DNA of 64,000 bases from Curvibacter soli (GTDB lineage: Bacteria; Pseudomonadota; Gammaproteobacteria; Burkholderiales; Burkholderiaceae_C). Each line of letters starts with the position of its first letter. The stretch's first letter is position 1. Both the position numbers and the translations under genes were made by a program. Under the pieces are notes generated by a model that was not told the DNA's origin, did not search any database, and saw only the letters and a program-made list of their open reading frames with translations. The stretch spans positions 62,001 through 126,000 of the forward strand of contig NZ_JARGEN010000031.1 of the NCBI RefSeq assembly GCF_029211125.1, given 5' to 3'. Shown in pieces: positions 19,300 to 27,222 of this stretch.

Positions 19300-20568
19300 T
19301 CAGGGCCGGCGCATGCGGCAGGTCGTGGGCATTTCGGCCTCGGCGGCGGGGATGTCACGAACCACGCGGAAGCCGTAGCCCGAGCCCTCCACGTCGAAGC
19401 GCACGCCCGGCGCGCCCTTGCGGTCCATCACGCCCACCACCAGCGGCTGCTGCAACTGATGGTCCGCCGCGCGCATCGCGCCCGCGCGGCCCGCGAGCTG
19501 CACGCTGGCGGTCTCCAGACTGCGCGCCACGGCCACGACATCGGTTCCACCCGCGCGCTCGACGGCCTGGGCCAGCGCCTCCACCATGAGCTGCATGCGC
19601 ATGTGCACGTAGTCGTCCTCGGGCCTGGGGAAGCGCTGGCGGAACGCCTCGTAGAACGCCGCGCTGTGCGCGTCGGGCACGTTGGGCATCCAGTCGGCCA
19701 CGGCCACTACCCGGCCCACGCCGGCATCGCCCAGCGCCGCCGGGGCGCCCAGGGCGTTGCCGTAGAAGGTGTAGAACATGCCATTGAAGCCGCTCTCGCG
19801 CGCGGCCTTCACGAGCAGCGTCAGGTCGTTGCCCCAGTTGCCCGTGACCACGGCCTGCGCGCCGCTGGCCATGATCTTCGCGGCATAGGGCGCAAAGTCC
19901 TTCACGCGGCCCAGCGGGTGCAGCTCCTCGCCCACGATCCGCACGTCGGGGCGCAGCGCGGCGAGCTGGCGCCGGGCCTCGCGCAGCACGGCCTGACCGA
20001 AGCTGTAGTCCTGCCCGATCAGGTAGGCACTGACGAGCGCCTTGTCGGCCTGCACCACCTGCATGAGCGCGGCCATGCGCATGTCGGCGTGTGCGTCGAA
20101 GCGGAAGTGCCAGAAGCTGCAGCGTTCGTTGGTCAGCGCCGGATCGACGGCGGCGTAGTTGAGGAACAGCACGCGCCGCGCCGGTTCGCGCTCGTTGTGC
20201 TTGCCGATGGCGTCGATCAGCGCCGCCGCCGTGGCCGACGAGTTGCCCTGCATGACGAAGCGTGCGCCGTCGTCGATGGCCGCGCGCAGCGCGGAAAGCG
20301 CCTCCTCGTTGCTGCCCTTGCTGTCGTAGCGCAGCAGTTGCAGGGGCCGCGCGCCGCCGGGCAGTTGCAGGCCGCCGCGCGCGTTGATGCGCTCGGTGGC
20401 CCAGAGCAGGTTGCGGAACACGGCCTCGCCCGTGTTGGCGAACGGGCCGCTGAGGCTTTCGATCATGGCGATCTTGACGGGCGCGGCCTGCGCCATGGCG
20501 GCCAGCGGGGCGGCGCATAGCGCCAGCGCGGCGGATTTCAAGACCGCGCGGCGGAGATATTTGTGCAT
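19300..20568 (-). CDS. ABC transporter periplasmic substrate-binding protein (LivK-like)
   Basis: A 422-residue type I binding protein. A signal peptide is clear (KYLRRAVLKSAALALCAAPL, then AAMAQA). The mature part begins VKIAMIESLSGPFANTGEA and contains ALRAAIDDGARFVMQGNSSAT and YLIGQDYSFGQAV, usual for branched-chain amino acid or aromatic-acid binding proteins. ATG 20568 is preceded by GGGAGA. No permease or ATPase genes are adjacent, so it may serve a transporter encoded elsewhere. It is divergent from the Hsp20 gene with 91 bp between. Confidence 0.88.
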   Translation of the reverse strand: MHKYLRRAVLKSAALALCAAPLAAMAQAAPVKIAMIESLSGPFANTGEAVFRNLLWATERINARGGLQLPGGARPLQLLRYDSKGSNEEALSALRAAIDDGARFVMQGNSSATAAALIDAIGKHNEREPARRVLFLNYAAVDPALTNERCSFWHFRFDAHADMRMAALMQVVQADKALVSAYLIGQDYSFGQAVLREARRQLAALRPDVRIVGEELHPLGRVKDFAPYAAKIMASGAQAVVTGNWGNDLTLLVKAARESGFNGMFYTFYGNALGAPAALGDAGVGRVVAVADWMPNVPDAHSAAFYEAFRQRFPRPEDDYVHMRMQLMVEALAQAVERAGGTDVVAVARSLETASVQLAGRAGAMRAADHQLQQPLVVGVMDRKGAPGVRFDVEGSGYGFRVVRDIPAAEAEMPTTCRMRRP

Positions 20569-20659
20569 GGGGTCTCCCTTGAAAAGCACGGTGCGGCGCG
20601 CAGATGCAGGACATGCGGCGCTCGTGGTTGAGAGCCGCGCAGTGTAATAGGAGCCTCTC

Positions 20660-21049
20660 ATGATCTTCGCCCCCGTCATCCGCCGCGCCGCCTACGGCGT
20701 CACCCCGCGCGCCTTCGACCTGACCCTGGAGCGCCTGTTCAGCGACACGCTGTTCGCGCCCGCCCAGGCCCGCAGCCGCGGCCATGCCATCACGCAGGAC
20801 GACAGCGCCTACACCGTGCAGATCGATGTGCCGGGCCTCTCGCGCGAGCAGTTGCAGGTCGGCATCGAAGGCGGCGTGGTGCGCGTGGAAAGCGTGGCCG
20901 ACGCCCCGCGCGCGTTCAAGGCCGCCTACGAGTTGCCGCAGGACGTGGACGTGGCCGCCAGCGGCGCCAAGCTGGAAAACGGCGTGCTCACACTCACGCT
21001 GGCCCGCAAGGCCCCCGCGCGCAGCGCGGTGCAGCTCATGATCCAGTGA
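20660..21049 (+). CDS. Hsp20/alpha-crystallin family small heat-shock protein
   Basis: A 129-residue chaperone. The alpha-crystallin domain covers about residues 45-120 (AYTVQIDVPGLSREQLQVGI; FKAAYELPQDVDVAASGAKL; ENGVLTLTLARK). AGGAG precedes ATG 20660. A CTTGAAAA box at 20579-20586 resembles a sigma-32 -35 element, but no matching CCCCAT -10 was found at the right distance, so heat control is only suspected. A strong terminator follows at 21080. Confidence 0.9.
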   Translation: MIFAPVIRRAAYGVTPRAFDLTLERLFSDTLFAPAQARSRGHAITQDDSAYTVQIDVPGLSREQLQVGIEGGVVRVESVADAPRAFKAAYELPQDVDVAASGAKLENGVLTLTLARKAPARSAVQLMIQ

Positions 21050-21078
21050 GTTCCGTGGCGCCTGCGCGCGCATGCCGC

Positions 21079-21105
21079 AGGCCGCTGCATGCAGCGGCCT
21101 TTTTG
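21079..21105. terminator. Strong, probably bidirectional terminator
   Basis: GGCCGCTGCATGCAGCGGCC is a perfect 20-bp palindrome directly followed on the plus strand by CTTTTTG. It lies 30 bp after the Hsp20 stop and just before the end of the convergent DUF2242 gene, so it can serve both. Confidence 0.85.
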
Positions 21106-21112
21106 CGGACGC

Positions 21113-21724
21113 TCACTTGACGGGGGCCGCCGCCGAGGCGGCGGCGGTGGAAGACTGCAGCGCCGGGCGCTGCGCCAGGAAACGCTCCAGCAGGGCGAAG
21201 AAGCCTTCGTAGAAGCGCGCGTCGGACACGGTTTCGCTCGCCACCTTGACCATGGCGTCGTCGCTGGCCGAGAACGGCAGCGACAGCGAGCCCAGGCTGC
21301 CGACGCCGAGCGAAGCGGAGTTGTTGACCTTCTTGACCGCGTAGCGGTCCTGCAGCGCGCTGGCGAAGGCGAGGCTGGTCTTCTGCTCCGCGCCTTCGCG
21401 GGCGCAGACCACGCGGAACTCGAGTTCGAGGTGGTCCTCGCCCGACACCTGGAAGTTCTTGCGCCCGATGACCATGTCCTCCGTGGCGGTGCCGATCATG
21501 TAGCCCTGGCTCAGCAGGGCGCGGCGCGCGGCCTCGCAGGTGGCGCCTGTCGGGGCGTCGAAACGGCGCGTGTGCGTGGTGGTGGAGTCGAAGTCTTCGG
21601 CCGACACCACTTCATGCATGGAGGACGGTCGCCCCGGCAGGCCCGCGCAGCCCGCCAGCAGGCCCGCGGCGATGGCTGCCGCGCACAGTGCAGCGGAAGG
21701 GCGGAAGGTTCGGAAAGTACGCAT
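21113..21724 (-). CDS. DUF2242-like lipoprotein
   Basis: A 203-residue protein with a lipoprotein signal: MRTFRTFRPSAALCAAAIAA then GLLAGCAG, where LAGC is the lipobox. The mature part has no enzyme motif I know; it resembles small Burkholderiales lipoproteins annotated DUF2242, an assignment from memory. ATG 21724 gives the signal peptide; an upstream in-frame ATG would bury it. It lies 80 bp downstream of tsaD in the same direction and may share its transcript. Confidence 0.68.
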   Translation of the reverse strand: MRTFRTFRPSAALCAAAIAAGLLAGCAGLPGRPSSMHEVVSAEDFDSTTTHTRRFDAPTGATCEAARRALLSQGYMIGTATEDMVIGRKNFQVSGEDHLELEFRVVCAREGAEQKTSLAFASALQDRYAVKKVNNSASLGVGSLGSLSLPFSASDDAMVKVASETVSDARFYEGFFALLERFLAQRPALQSSTAAASAAAPVK

Positions 21725-21804
21725 GGGGTTGCGAAGCAGGTCGGGGCGTTGTCGGAAGAAGACCCGCGCCGGTCGCGCGGGTTCCGTGGCGCCGCCCCCG
21801 TCCA

Positions 21805-22851
21805 TCATGCCGGCACCGCCTCCAGTTCAGCCAGCGGCCAGCGCGGCAGTACGCCGAAGCCGTAGTCGCGCACCGCCTGCTGCCGGCCCGACTGCAGCCG
21901 CATGGCGGCGGCCAGGGCGATCATGGCGCCGTTGTCGGTGCACAAATGCATCTCGGGGTAGTGCACGCGCACCCGGCGCGCCGCGCAGGCCGCGTCGAGC
22001 TGTGCGCGCAGCAGCCGGTTGGCGCCCACGCCGCCGGCCACCACCACGCGCTGCAGGCCCGTGCGCTGCAGCGCGGCCAGCGTCTTCTTGACCAGCACCT
22101 CGACGATCGCGGCCTGCGTGCTGGCGGCCAGGTCGGCCCGGCGGGCGTCCAGCCCGTCGCCCAGTTTCTTCGCCTGCGTCAGCACCGCCGTCTTCAGGCC
22201 GGCGAAAGAAAAATCCAGATCGCCACTGTGCAGCAGCGGGCGCGGCAGCTTGAACGCCTGCGCGTCACCCTGCTCGGCCAGCCTGGAGAGCGCCGGCCCG
22301 CCGGGGTAGCCCAGGCCCATGAGCTTGGCGCTCTTGTCGAACGCCTCGCCGGCGGCGTCGTCGATGGTTTCGCCCAGCAGTTCGTAGCGGCCCACGCCGT
22401 CCACGCGCATGAGCTGCGTGTGCCCGCCCGACACCAGCAGCGCCACGAACGGGAACTGCGGCGGGTCGGCGCTCAGGAACGGCGACAGCAGATGGCCTTC
22501 GAGGTGGTGCACGCCCAGCACGGGCACGTCCAGCGCCGCGCCTAGAGCGCAGGCAATGCCCGCGCCCACCAGCAGCGCGCCAGCCAGGCCGGGGCCGCGC
22601 GTGTAGGCCACCACGTCGATGTCGGCCAGCGCGGCGCCGGCATCGGCCAGCACGGTTTCGGTGAGCGGCAGCACGCGGCGAATGTGGTCGCGGCTGGCCA
22701 GCTCGGGCACCACGCCGCCGTAGGCCTGGTGCATGGCGATCTGCGTGTGCAGCGCGTGGGCGCGCAGCGCGGGCGTGGCGCCGTCCGGGCGGGTCTGCAC
22801 CAGCGCCACGCCGGTTTCGTCGCAGGAGGATTCGATGCCGAGCACCAACAT
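21805..22851 (-). CDS. tsaD: tRNA N6-adenosine threonylcarbamoyltransferase
   Basis: A 348-residue ASKHA-fold protein of the universal t6A pathway. Typical segments are [18 protein letters not shown], the metal-binding [48 protein letters not shown] and [19 protein letters not shown] 22851 is set by the family N-terminus; upstream in-frame codons have no support. It attaches threonylcarbamoyl to A37 of ANN-decoding tRNAs, together with TsaB, TsaC and TsaE encoded elsewhere. Confidence 0.97.
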   Translation of the reverse strand: MLVLGIESSCDETGVALVQTRPDGATPALRAHALHTQIAMHQAYGGVVPELASRDHIRRVLPLTETVLADAGAALADIDVVAYTRGPGLAGALLVGAGIACALGAALDVPVLGVHHLEGHLLSPFLSADPPQFPFVALLVSGGHTQLMRVDGVGRYELLGETIDDAAGEAFDKSAKLMGLGYPGGPALSRLAEQGDAQAFKLPRPLLHSGDLDFSFAGLKTAVLTQAKKLGDGLDARRADLAASTQAAIVEVLVKKTLAALQRTGLQRVVVAGGVGANRLLRAQLDAACAARRVRVHYPEMHLCTDNGAMIALAAAMRLQSGRQQAVRDYGFGVLPRWPLAELEAVPA

Positions 22852-23033
22852 GGAGGACGAGTGTACGCGCGCATCTCGGTGGCGCCGGCACGGGGCGCAC
22901 GCCCGCACACCATCAGCGAGCGCGACCGAAACCCGCCCGCATCAATCCCCATATAACCACTGGTAATCAACCCTGCCCGACAATGACCGGCTTGCGGCAT
23001 TCATTCCCCACGACGCAAGCACCCTCATCCTCC

Positions 23034-23939
23034 ATGAGCATCAGCCAGTACATCAAGGAAATCGGCCGCGGCGCGCGCGGCGCCAGGCCGCTCGCGCGCG
23101 AACAGGCCGCCGACCTGTTCGGTCAGGTGCTCGACGGCGCCGTGACCGACCTGGAGGTGGGCGCGTTCTGCCTGGCCATGCGCATCAAGGGCGAGACGGC
23201 CGACGAGATGGCCGGCTTCCTCGACGCCACGCACGCGCGGCTGGCGCGCTTCCCCGCCACCGGCCGGCCCCTCGTCGTATTGCCCAGCTACAACGGCGCG
23301 CGCCGCCTGCCGGTGCTCACGCCGCTGCTGGCGCTGCTGCTGGCGCGCCAGGGCCTGCCGGTGCTGCTGCACGGCGCACAGACCGAGGCGCGCCGCGTTA
23401 CAGCACAAAATGTGCTTGAAGCGCTTGATATACCTGCGCTGGCAGCTCCTGAAAAAATAGCAGACGGCGAAGTGGCCCACATCGCCACCGCATTGCTGCA
23501 CCCCGGCCTGCAACGCCTGCTGGAAGTGCGCCAGGCGGTGGGTCTGCGCAACCCGGGCCATAGCGCGGTGAAGCTCATGAACCCCGGCGACGCCAGGGCC
23601 ATCGTGGTCACCGCCTACACGCACCCGGAATACTTCGACATGATCGGCGGCACCTTCGCGCTGCTGGGCATGAACGCCCTGCTCTCGCGCGGGCTGGAGG
23701 GCGAGGTGGCGGCGGACCCGCGCCGCAGCCCGCGCTACGACGCCTGGCTGCGCGGCGAACACCGCGTGCTCGACGCGCAGCAGCCGGGCACGCTGGCCGA
23801 GGTGCCCGGCCTGCCCACGGACATCGACGCGGCCAGCACCGCCGCCTACACGCGCCGCGTGCTCGAAGGCGGCGCCCCCGTGCCCGCGGCGATCGCGCGG
23901 CAGGTCGGGCACATCACCGAACTGGCAGGACAGCTATGA
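23034..23939 (+). CDS. ybiB: YbiB-type TrpD2 DNA/RNA-binding protein
   Basis: A 301-residue protein with the anthranilate phosphoribosyltransferase fold (TrpD2/YbiB): SISQYIKEIGRGARGARPLA, FCLAMRIKGETADEMAGFLD, TPLLALLLARQGLPVLLHGA and GLRNPGHSAVKLMNP. The catalytic features of TrpD are absent; E. coli YbiB binds nucleic acid and is linked to DNA-damage control. ATG 23034 follows the family start. Residues about 124-143 come from a copy of the short dispersed repeat read in frame. The stop overlaps the cobA start (ATGA, 23936-23939), a conserved gene pair. Confidence 0.9.
   Translation: MSISQYIKEIGRGARGARPLAREQAADLFGQVLDGAVTDLEVGAFCLAMRIKGETADEMAGFLDATHARLARFPATGRPLVVLPSYNGARRLPVLTPLLALLLARQGLPVLLHGAQTEARRVTAQNVLEALDIPALAAPEKIADGEVAHIATALLHPGLQRLLEVRQAVGLRNPGHSAVKLMNPGDARAIVVTAYTHPEYFDMIGGTFALLGMNALLSRGLEGEVAADPRRSPRYDAWLRGEHRVLDAQQPGTLAEVPGLPTDIDAASTAAYTRRVLEGGAPVPAAIARQVGHITELAGQL
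23404..23462 (+). repeat. Short dispersed repeat, family A, in frame inside ybiB
   Basis: CACAAAATGTGCTTGAAGCGC, then a short spacer, then TGCGCTGGCAGCTCCTGAAAA and AAATAGCA: this matches the copies at 57856, 60535 and 61671 in order and spacing. It encodes QNVLEALDIPALAAPEKIA within YbiB. The drop in GC is abrupt at both edges. Confidence 0.75.
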
Positions 23940-24802
23940 ACACGCAAGGAAGCTGCACGCTCGTGGGCGCGGGCCCCGGCGACCCGGAACTGCTCACGCT
24001 CAAGGCCGTGCGCGCCATACAGCGCGCCACCGTGCTGTTCGTGGACGATCTCGTCGGCCCCGACATCGTGGCCCTGGCCGCGCCCGGCGCGCGCATCGTG
24101 CGCGTGGGCAAGCGCGGCGGCTGCAAGAGCACGCCGCAGGCGTTCATCGAAAAGCTCATGGCCACGGCGGTGCGCGAAGGCCACCGCGTGGTGCGGCTGA
24201 AGGGCGGCGACCCGTTCATCTTCGGGCGCGGCGGCGAGGAAGTGGAGCACCTGCGCGCCGAAGGCATCGCCGTCACGGTGGTCAACGGCATCACCTCGGG
24301 CCTGGCCGCGCTGACCACGCTGGGCGCCCCACTCACGCACCGCGACCATGCGCACGGCGTGGTGTTCATCACCGGCCACGCCCAGCCCGGCGACACGGGC
24401 GTGGACTGGGCGCAACTGGCCGCCACCGCGCACGCGGCGCGGCTCACGCTGGTGATCTACATGGGCGTGCGCGGCGTGGACGCCATCCAGCACGGGCTGC
24501 TGCAGGGCCTGCCCGCCGCCACGCCCGTGGCCGTGGTGCAGAACGCCAGCCTGCCCGCGCAGCGGCATGCGGTGGCCACGCTGGGCAGTTTGGGCGCCGC
24601 CATCGCGGCGCACGGCCTGGCCAGCCCCGCGATCATCGTGGTGGGCGACGTGGTGCGCGGCGTGGCGGCGGCGGGCGCGCCTGCACACGGCCTGAATCAC
24701 AGGGCCGCGCAGACGCCCACGAGTCCCGCGGCCACCAGCAGCAGCCCCCAGCGCTCGCGCGCCGCCAGCTTTTCGCCGAACAGCCGGCGCGAGACGGCAT
24801 AG
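23936..24802 (+). CDS. cobA: Uroporphyrinogen-III C-methyltransferase
   Basis: A 288-residue SUMT that methylates uroporphyrinogen III at C2 and C7 with SAM to give precorrin-2, feeding sirohaem or cobalamin synthesis. Motifs are LVGAGPGDPELLTLKAVRAI, VRVGKRGGCKS, VVRLKGGDPFIFGRGGEE and VVNGITSGLAALTTLGAPLTHRD. It is translationally coupled to ybiB. The last 35 residues (from about HGLNHRAAQ) are Ser/Pro/Arg-rich and run antisense over the end of the convergent transporter gene by 106 bp; the family normally ends near VVGDVV, so the tail looks like readthrough into a formerly non-coding strand. Confidence 0.94.
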   Translation: MNTQGSCTLVGAGPGDPELLTLKAVRAIQRATVLFVDDLVGPDIVALAAPGARIVRVGKRGGCKSTPQAFIEKLMATAVREGHRVVRLKGGDPFIFGRGGEEVEHLRAEGIAVTVVNGITSGLAALTTLGAPLTHRDHAHGVVFITGHAQPGDTGVDWAQLAATAHAARLTLVIYMGVRGVDAIQHGLLQGLPAATPVAVVQNASLPAQRHAVATLGSLGAAIAAHGLASPAIIVVGDVVRGVAAAGAPAHGLNHRAAQTPTSPAATSSSPQRSRAASFSPNSRRETA

Positions 24803-25677
24803 CTGAACAGCACCTCCACCATGCCCAGCGTGCGCACGTCCGCCGCCGGGCGCAGCGCCATGGCGGTGAACCAGCCGATCGAGGCCAGCGCGCCCATCGA
24901 GCCCGCCACCAGCGACAGCCGCCAGGCACGCCCGGTGGCCGCCAGCCCCACCGGATCGCGCAGCGCCAGATAGCCGCCCAGCAGCAGGCTTTGCAGCGCC
25001 TGCGCCCACAGCACGCCCCAGGCCCCGGCCAGCCAGGGCGAGACCTCCGGCCCCAGGCGCAGCGCGGCGCCGCGAAAGCCCACGGCGGACAGCGCGAACA
25101 GCGCCCCCGACGCCAGGCCCCAGGCCGCAGCGCGGCCTGCACACCTCTGCGCCGCAGCGCGGCCCGCACACCTCTGCGCCGCAGCGCGGCCTGCAGGCCC
25201 CTGCGGCGCGGCACCACCGCTCGCGGGGCGCGACAGCAGCGCCACGCCGGCCACCGCCACGGCCATCGCCGCCATCTGCCACGGGCCCGGCGGCTCGCCG
25301 AGGAACAGGGCGGAGAACAGCGCCACCTGCAGCACCTCGGTCTTGGACCAGGTGATGGCGACGATGAAGTTGCGCTCCTGCATCGCGCGCAGCAGCGCCG
25401 CCGTGGCCCCGAGCTGCGACACCGCCCCCAGCGCGAGCCAGCCCAGGTAGCCCGGCGCCAGCCCCGGCAGCGCCCCGCCGCCCTGCCCGCCCCATACCGC
25501 CAGCAGCCATGCCGCCGCGCACGGCAGGCCGTAGAGGAAGCGCGCCAGCGTGGCCGACAGCGTGCCCGCCTCGCGCGTCAGGCTGCGCTGCGCGGCGTTG
25601 CGCACGGTCTGGGCAAAGGCGGCCCAGACCACGATGGGAATCCAGACCCAGGCAAGAGCGGCGGTGCAGGCATGCAT
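24697..25677 (-). CDS. DMT/EamA-family transporter
   Basis: A 326-residue membrane protein with about ten hydrophobic helices, arranged as two EamA-like halves (PIVVWAAFAQTVRNAAQRSL; then in the second half MGALASIGWFTAMALRP and RRLFGEKLAARERWGLLLVA). The linker between halves contains a Gly-Arg-Ala-rich 9-residue repeat encoded by a 27-bp tandem repeat. Substrate is unknown. Its 3' end overlaps the cobA 3' end convergently. Confidence 0.82.
   Translation of the reverse strand: MHACTAALAWVWIPIVVWAAFAQTVRNAAQRSLTREAGTLSATLARFLYGLPCAAAWLLAVWGGQGGGALPGLAPGYLGWLALGAVSQLGATAALLRAMQERNFIVAITWSKTEVLQVALFSALFLGEPPGPWQMAAMAVAVAGVALLSRPASGGAAPQGPAGRAAAQRCAGRAAAQRCAGRAAAWGLASGALFALSAVGFRGAALRLGPEVSPWLAGAWGVLWAQALQSLLLGGYLALRDPVGLAATGRAWRLSLVAGSMGALASIGWFTAMALRPAADVRTLGMVEVLFSYAVSRRLFGEKLAARERWGLLLVAAGLVGVCAAL
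25123..25207 (-). repeat. 27-bp tandem repeat in the transporter linker
   Basis: About three copies of a 27-bp unit (plus-strand core CACACCTCTGCGCCGCAGCG) encode AGRAAAQRC repeats in the loop between the two EamA halves. The unit length is a multiple of three, so copy-number change would alter loop length without frameshift. Confidence 0.8.
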
Positions 25678-25792
25678 GGGCCACGGTTATAGCGGCTGGC
25701 GGCACCCGCGTCCGCCCGCGTTTGGGCAGGTGCGCCGTGCACGGGCGCGATGGCATGGTGGCATGGCGCGGCTGCGGCCTACACTGCGCGCC

Positions 25793-27121
25793 ATGCAAGA
25801 TTTCGATGCCGTCATCGTCGGCGCGGGCGCCGCCGGCCTGTTCTGCGCCGCGCAGGCCGGCCAGCGCGGCCTGCGCGTGCTGCTCGTCGACCATGCCGAC
25901 AAAGTGGCCGAGAAGATCCGCATCTCCGGCGGCGGGCGCTGCAACTTCACCAACCGCGACCTGGACCCTGCCGCGCCGCACAAGCACTTCACGGGCCAGA
26001 ACCCGCAGTTCTGCCGCTCGGCGCTGGCGCGCTACACGCCGGCGGATTTCGTCGCACTGGTACAAAAGCACGGCATCGCCTTCCACGAGAAGCACAAGGG
26101 CCAGTTGTTCGCCGACCGCTCGGCGGAGGACATCATCGCCATGCTGCTGGCCGAATGCGCGGCGGGTGGCGTTACGCGCTGGCAGCCATGCGGCCTGAAA
26201 AAAGTAGTGTTTTCGGCCTCCAGCGCAGGCAGGACGGGCGGTGGCAGCTATCAAATCGATACCGACCGCGGCGCCGTGCGGGCGCGCAGCCTGGTGGTGG
26301 CCACGGGCGGGCTGTCGATCCCGAAGATCGGCGCCAGCGACCTCGGCTACCGGCTGGCGCAGCAGTTCGGCATCCCGCTCGTGGAGCGCCGCCCGGGCCT
26401 GGTGCCGCTCACCTTCGACGGCGCCGCCTGGGCGCCCTACGCGCAGCTCGCCGGGCTGGCGCTGCCGGTGGCGATCGGCACTGGAGATCATGAAGCCCCC
26501 CACGCTGCGCCGCTGCGCGGGTCGCCGCCCCCCGAGGGAGCCGCTTTTGCCTTGGGGCGGCCCGGCGGCAAAAGGAAATCCCGCATGGCCTTCGACGAGG
26601 ACTTGCTGTTCACCCACCGCGGCCTGTCGGGCCCGGCGGTGCTGCAGATATCGAGCTACTGGCGCGAAGGCGCGCCGCTGGCCATCGACCTCGCGCCCGG
26701 CGTGGACTTGCCCGCCGCGCTGGCGCAGGCCAAGGCGCGCTCGCGCAGGCTGGTCGCCAACGAGCTTGCCGCGCTGGTGCCGGCCCGCCTGGCCGACGCC
26801 TGGGTGCAGCAGAGCGCGGAGTGGCAGCGCCCCATCAACGAGGCGACGGACAAGGCGCTGGCGCGGCTGGCGCAGCAGCTCGCGCGCTGGCAGCTCACGC
26901 CCACCGGCACCGAGGGCTACCGGAAGGCCGAGGTCACGCTGGGCGGCGTGGACACGCGCGCGCTGTCGCAGCAGTCCATGGAGGCGCGCGCCCAGCCGGG
27001 GCTGTACTTCATCGGCGAGGTGGTGGATGTCACCGGCTGGCTGGGCGGCTACAACTTCCAGTGGGCCTGGGCCAGCGCCCATGCCTGCGCGCAGGCGCTG
27101 GCGAACCCGCGAGGAGACTGA
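25793..27121 (+). CDS. HI0933/YhiN-type FAD-dependent oxidoreductase with two repeat inserts
   Basis: A 442-residue flavoprotein: FAD-binding DAVIVGAGAAGLFCAAQAGQ, the family mark KIRISGGGRCNFTN, VATGGLSIPKIGASDLGY and C-terminal FIGEVVDVTGWLGGYNFQWA. The reaction catalysed by this family is not firmly known. ATG 25793 matches the family start; the frame is open much further upstream without support. Two stretches look foreign to the family: about residues 139-156 (FSASSAGRTGGGSYQI), encoded by short repeat A, and about 234-259 (HEAPHAAPLRGSPPPEGAA...), encoded by GC-rich repeat B. Both keep the frame. The gene is therefore a good test of tolerated repeat insertion. Confidence 0.88.
   Translation: MQDFDAVIVGAGAAGLFCAAQAGQRGLRVLLVDHADKVAEKIRISGGGRCNFTNRDLDPAAPHKHFTGQNPQFCRSALARYTPADFVALVQKHGIAFHEKHKGQLFADRSAEDIIAMLLAECAAGGVTRWQPCGLKKVVFSASSAGRTGGGSYQIDTDRGAVRARSLVVATGGLSIPKIGASDLGYRLAQQFGIPLVERRPGLVPLTFDGAAWAPYAQLAGLALPVAIGTGDHEAPHAAPLRGSPPPEGAAFALGRPGGKRKSRMAFDEDLLFTHRGLSGPAVLQISSYWREGAPLAIDLAPGVDLPAALAQAKARSRRLVANELAALVPARLADAWVQQSAEWQRPINEATDKALARLAQQLARWQLTPTGTEGYRKAEVTLGGVDTRALSQQSMEARAQPGLYFIGEVVDVTGWLGGYNFQWAWASAHACAQALANPRGD
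26209..26259 (+). repeat. Short dispersed repeat, family A, in frame inside the flavoprotein gene
   Basis: GTTTTCGGCCTCCAGCGCAGG then GCAGCTATCAAAT matches the family consensus (GGCC-CCAGCGC ... GGCAGCTATCAAA). It adds roughly 17 residues to a loop between FAD-domain strands. Confidence 0.7.
26492..26568 (-). repeat. Dispersed GC-rich repeat, family B, in frame inside the flavoprotein gene
   Basis: Read on the minus strand: CCGGGCCGCCCCAAGGC, then CTCCCTCGGGGGGCGGCGA, then GCAGCGTGGGGGGCTTC. This is the same order as one unit of the tandem array at 29762-29986 (CCGGGCCGCCCCAAGC, CCCCCTCGGGGGGCAGCGA, GAGCGTGGGGGC). In the gene it supplies about 26 residues rich in Pro, Gly, Ala and His. Confidence 0.75.
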
Positions 27122-27136
27122 GAGAGAGAGAGTGGG
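27119..27136 (+). repeat. GA dinucleotide tract
   Basis: Seven GA units follow immediately after the flavoprotein stop, about 90 bp upstream of the GGDEF-EAL start. Such tracts can slip, but it lies outside any frame, so an effect could only be on spacing of expression signals. Confidence 0.7.
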
Positions 27137-27222
27137 CACGGGCGCCGGTTTGCCTTAGTATCCCGTAACCATTCGCAACACCCGTGCAGCATGGGCGGCG
27201 CGGCGCAGTTCCATCGCGGAGT

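Noticed and set aside
23846-27139. A minus-strand frame of over 1000 codons across ybiB, cobA and the flavoprotein gene.
   Set aside because: It lies opposite or out of frame with four recognised genes and reads as low-complexity sequence.
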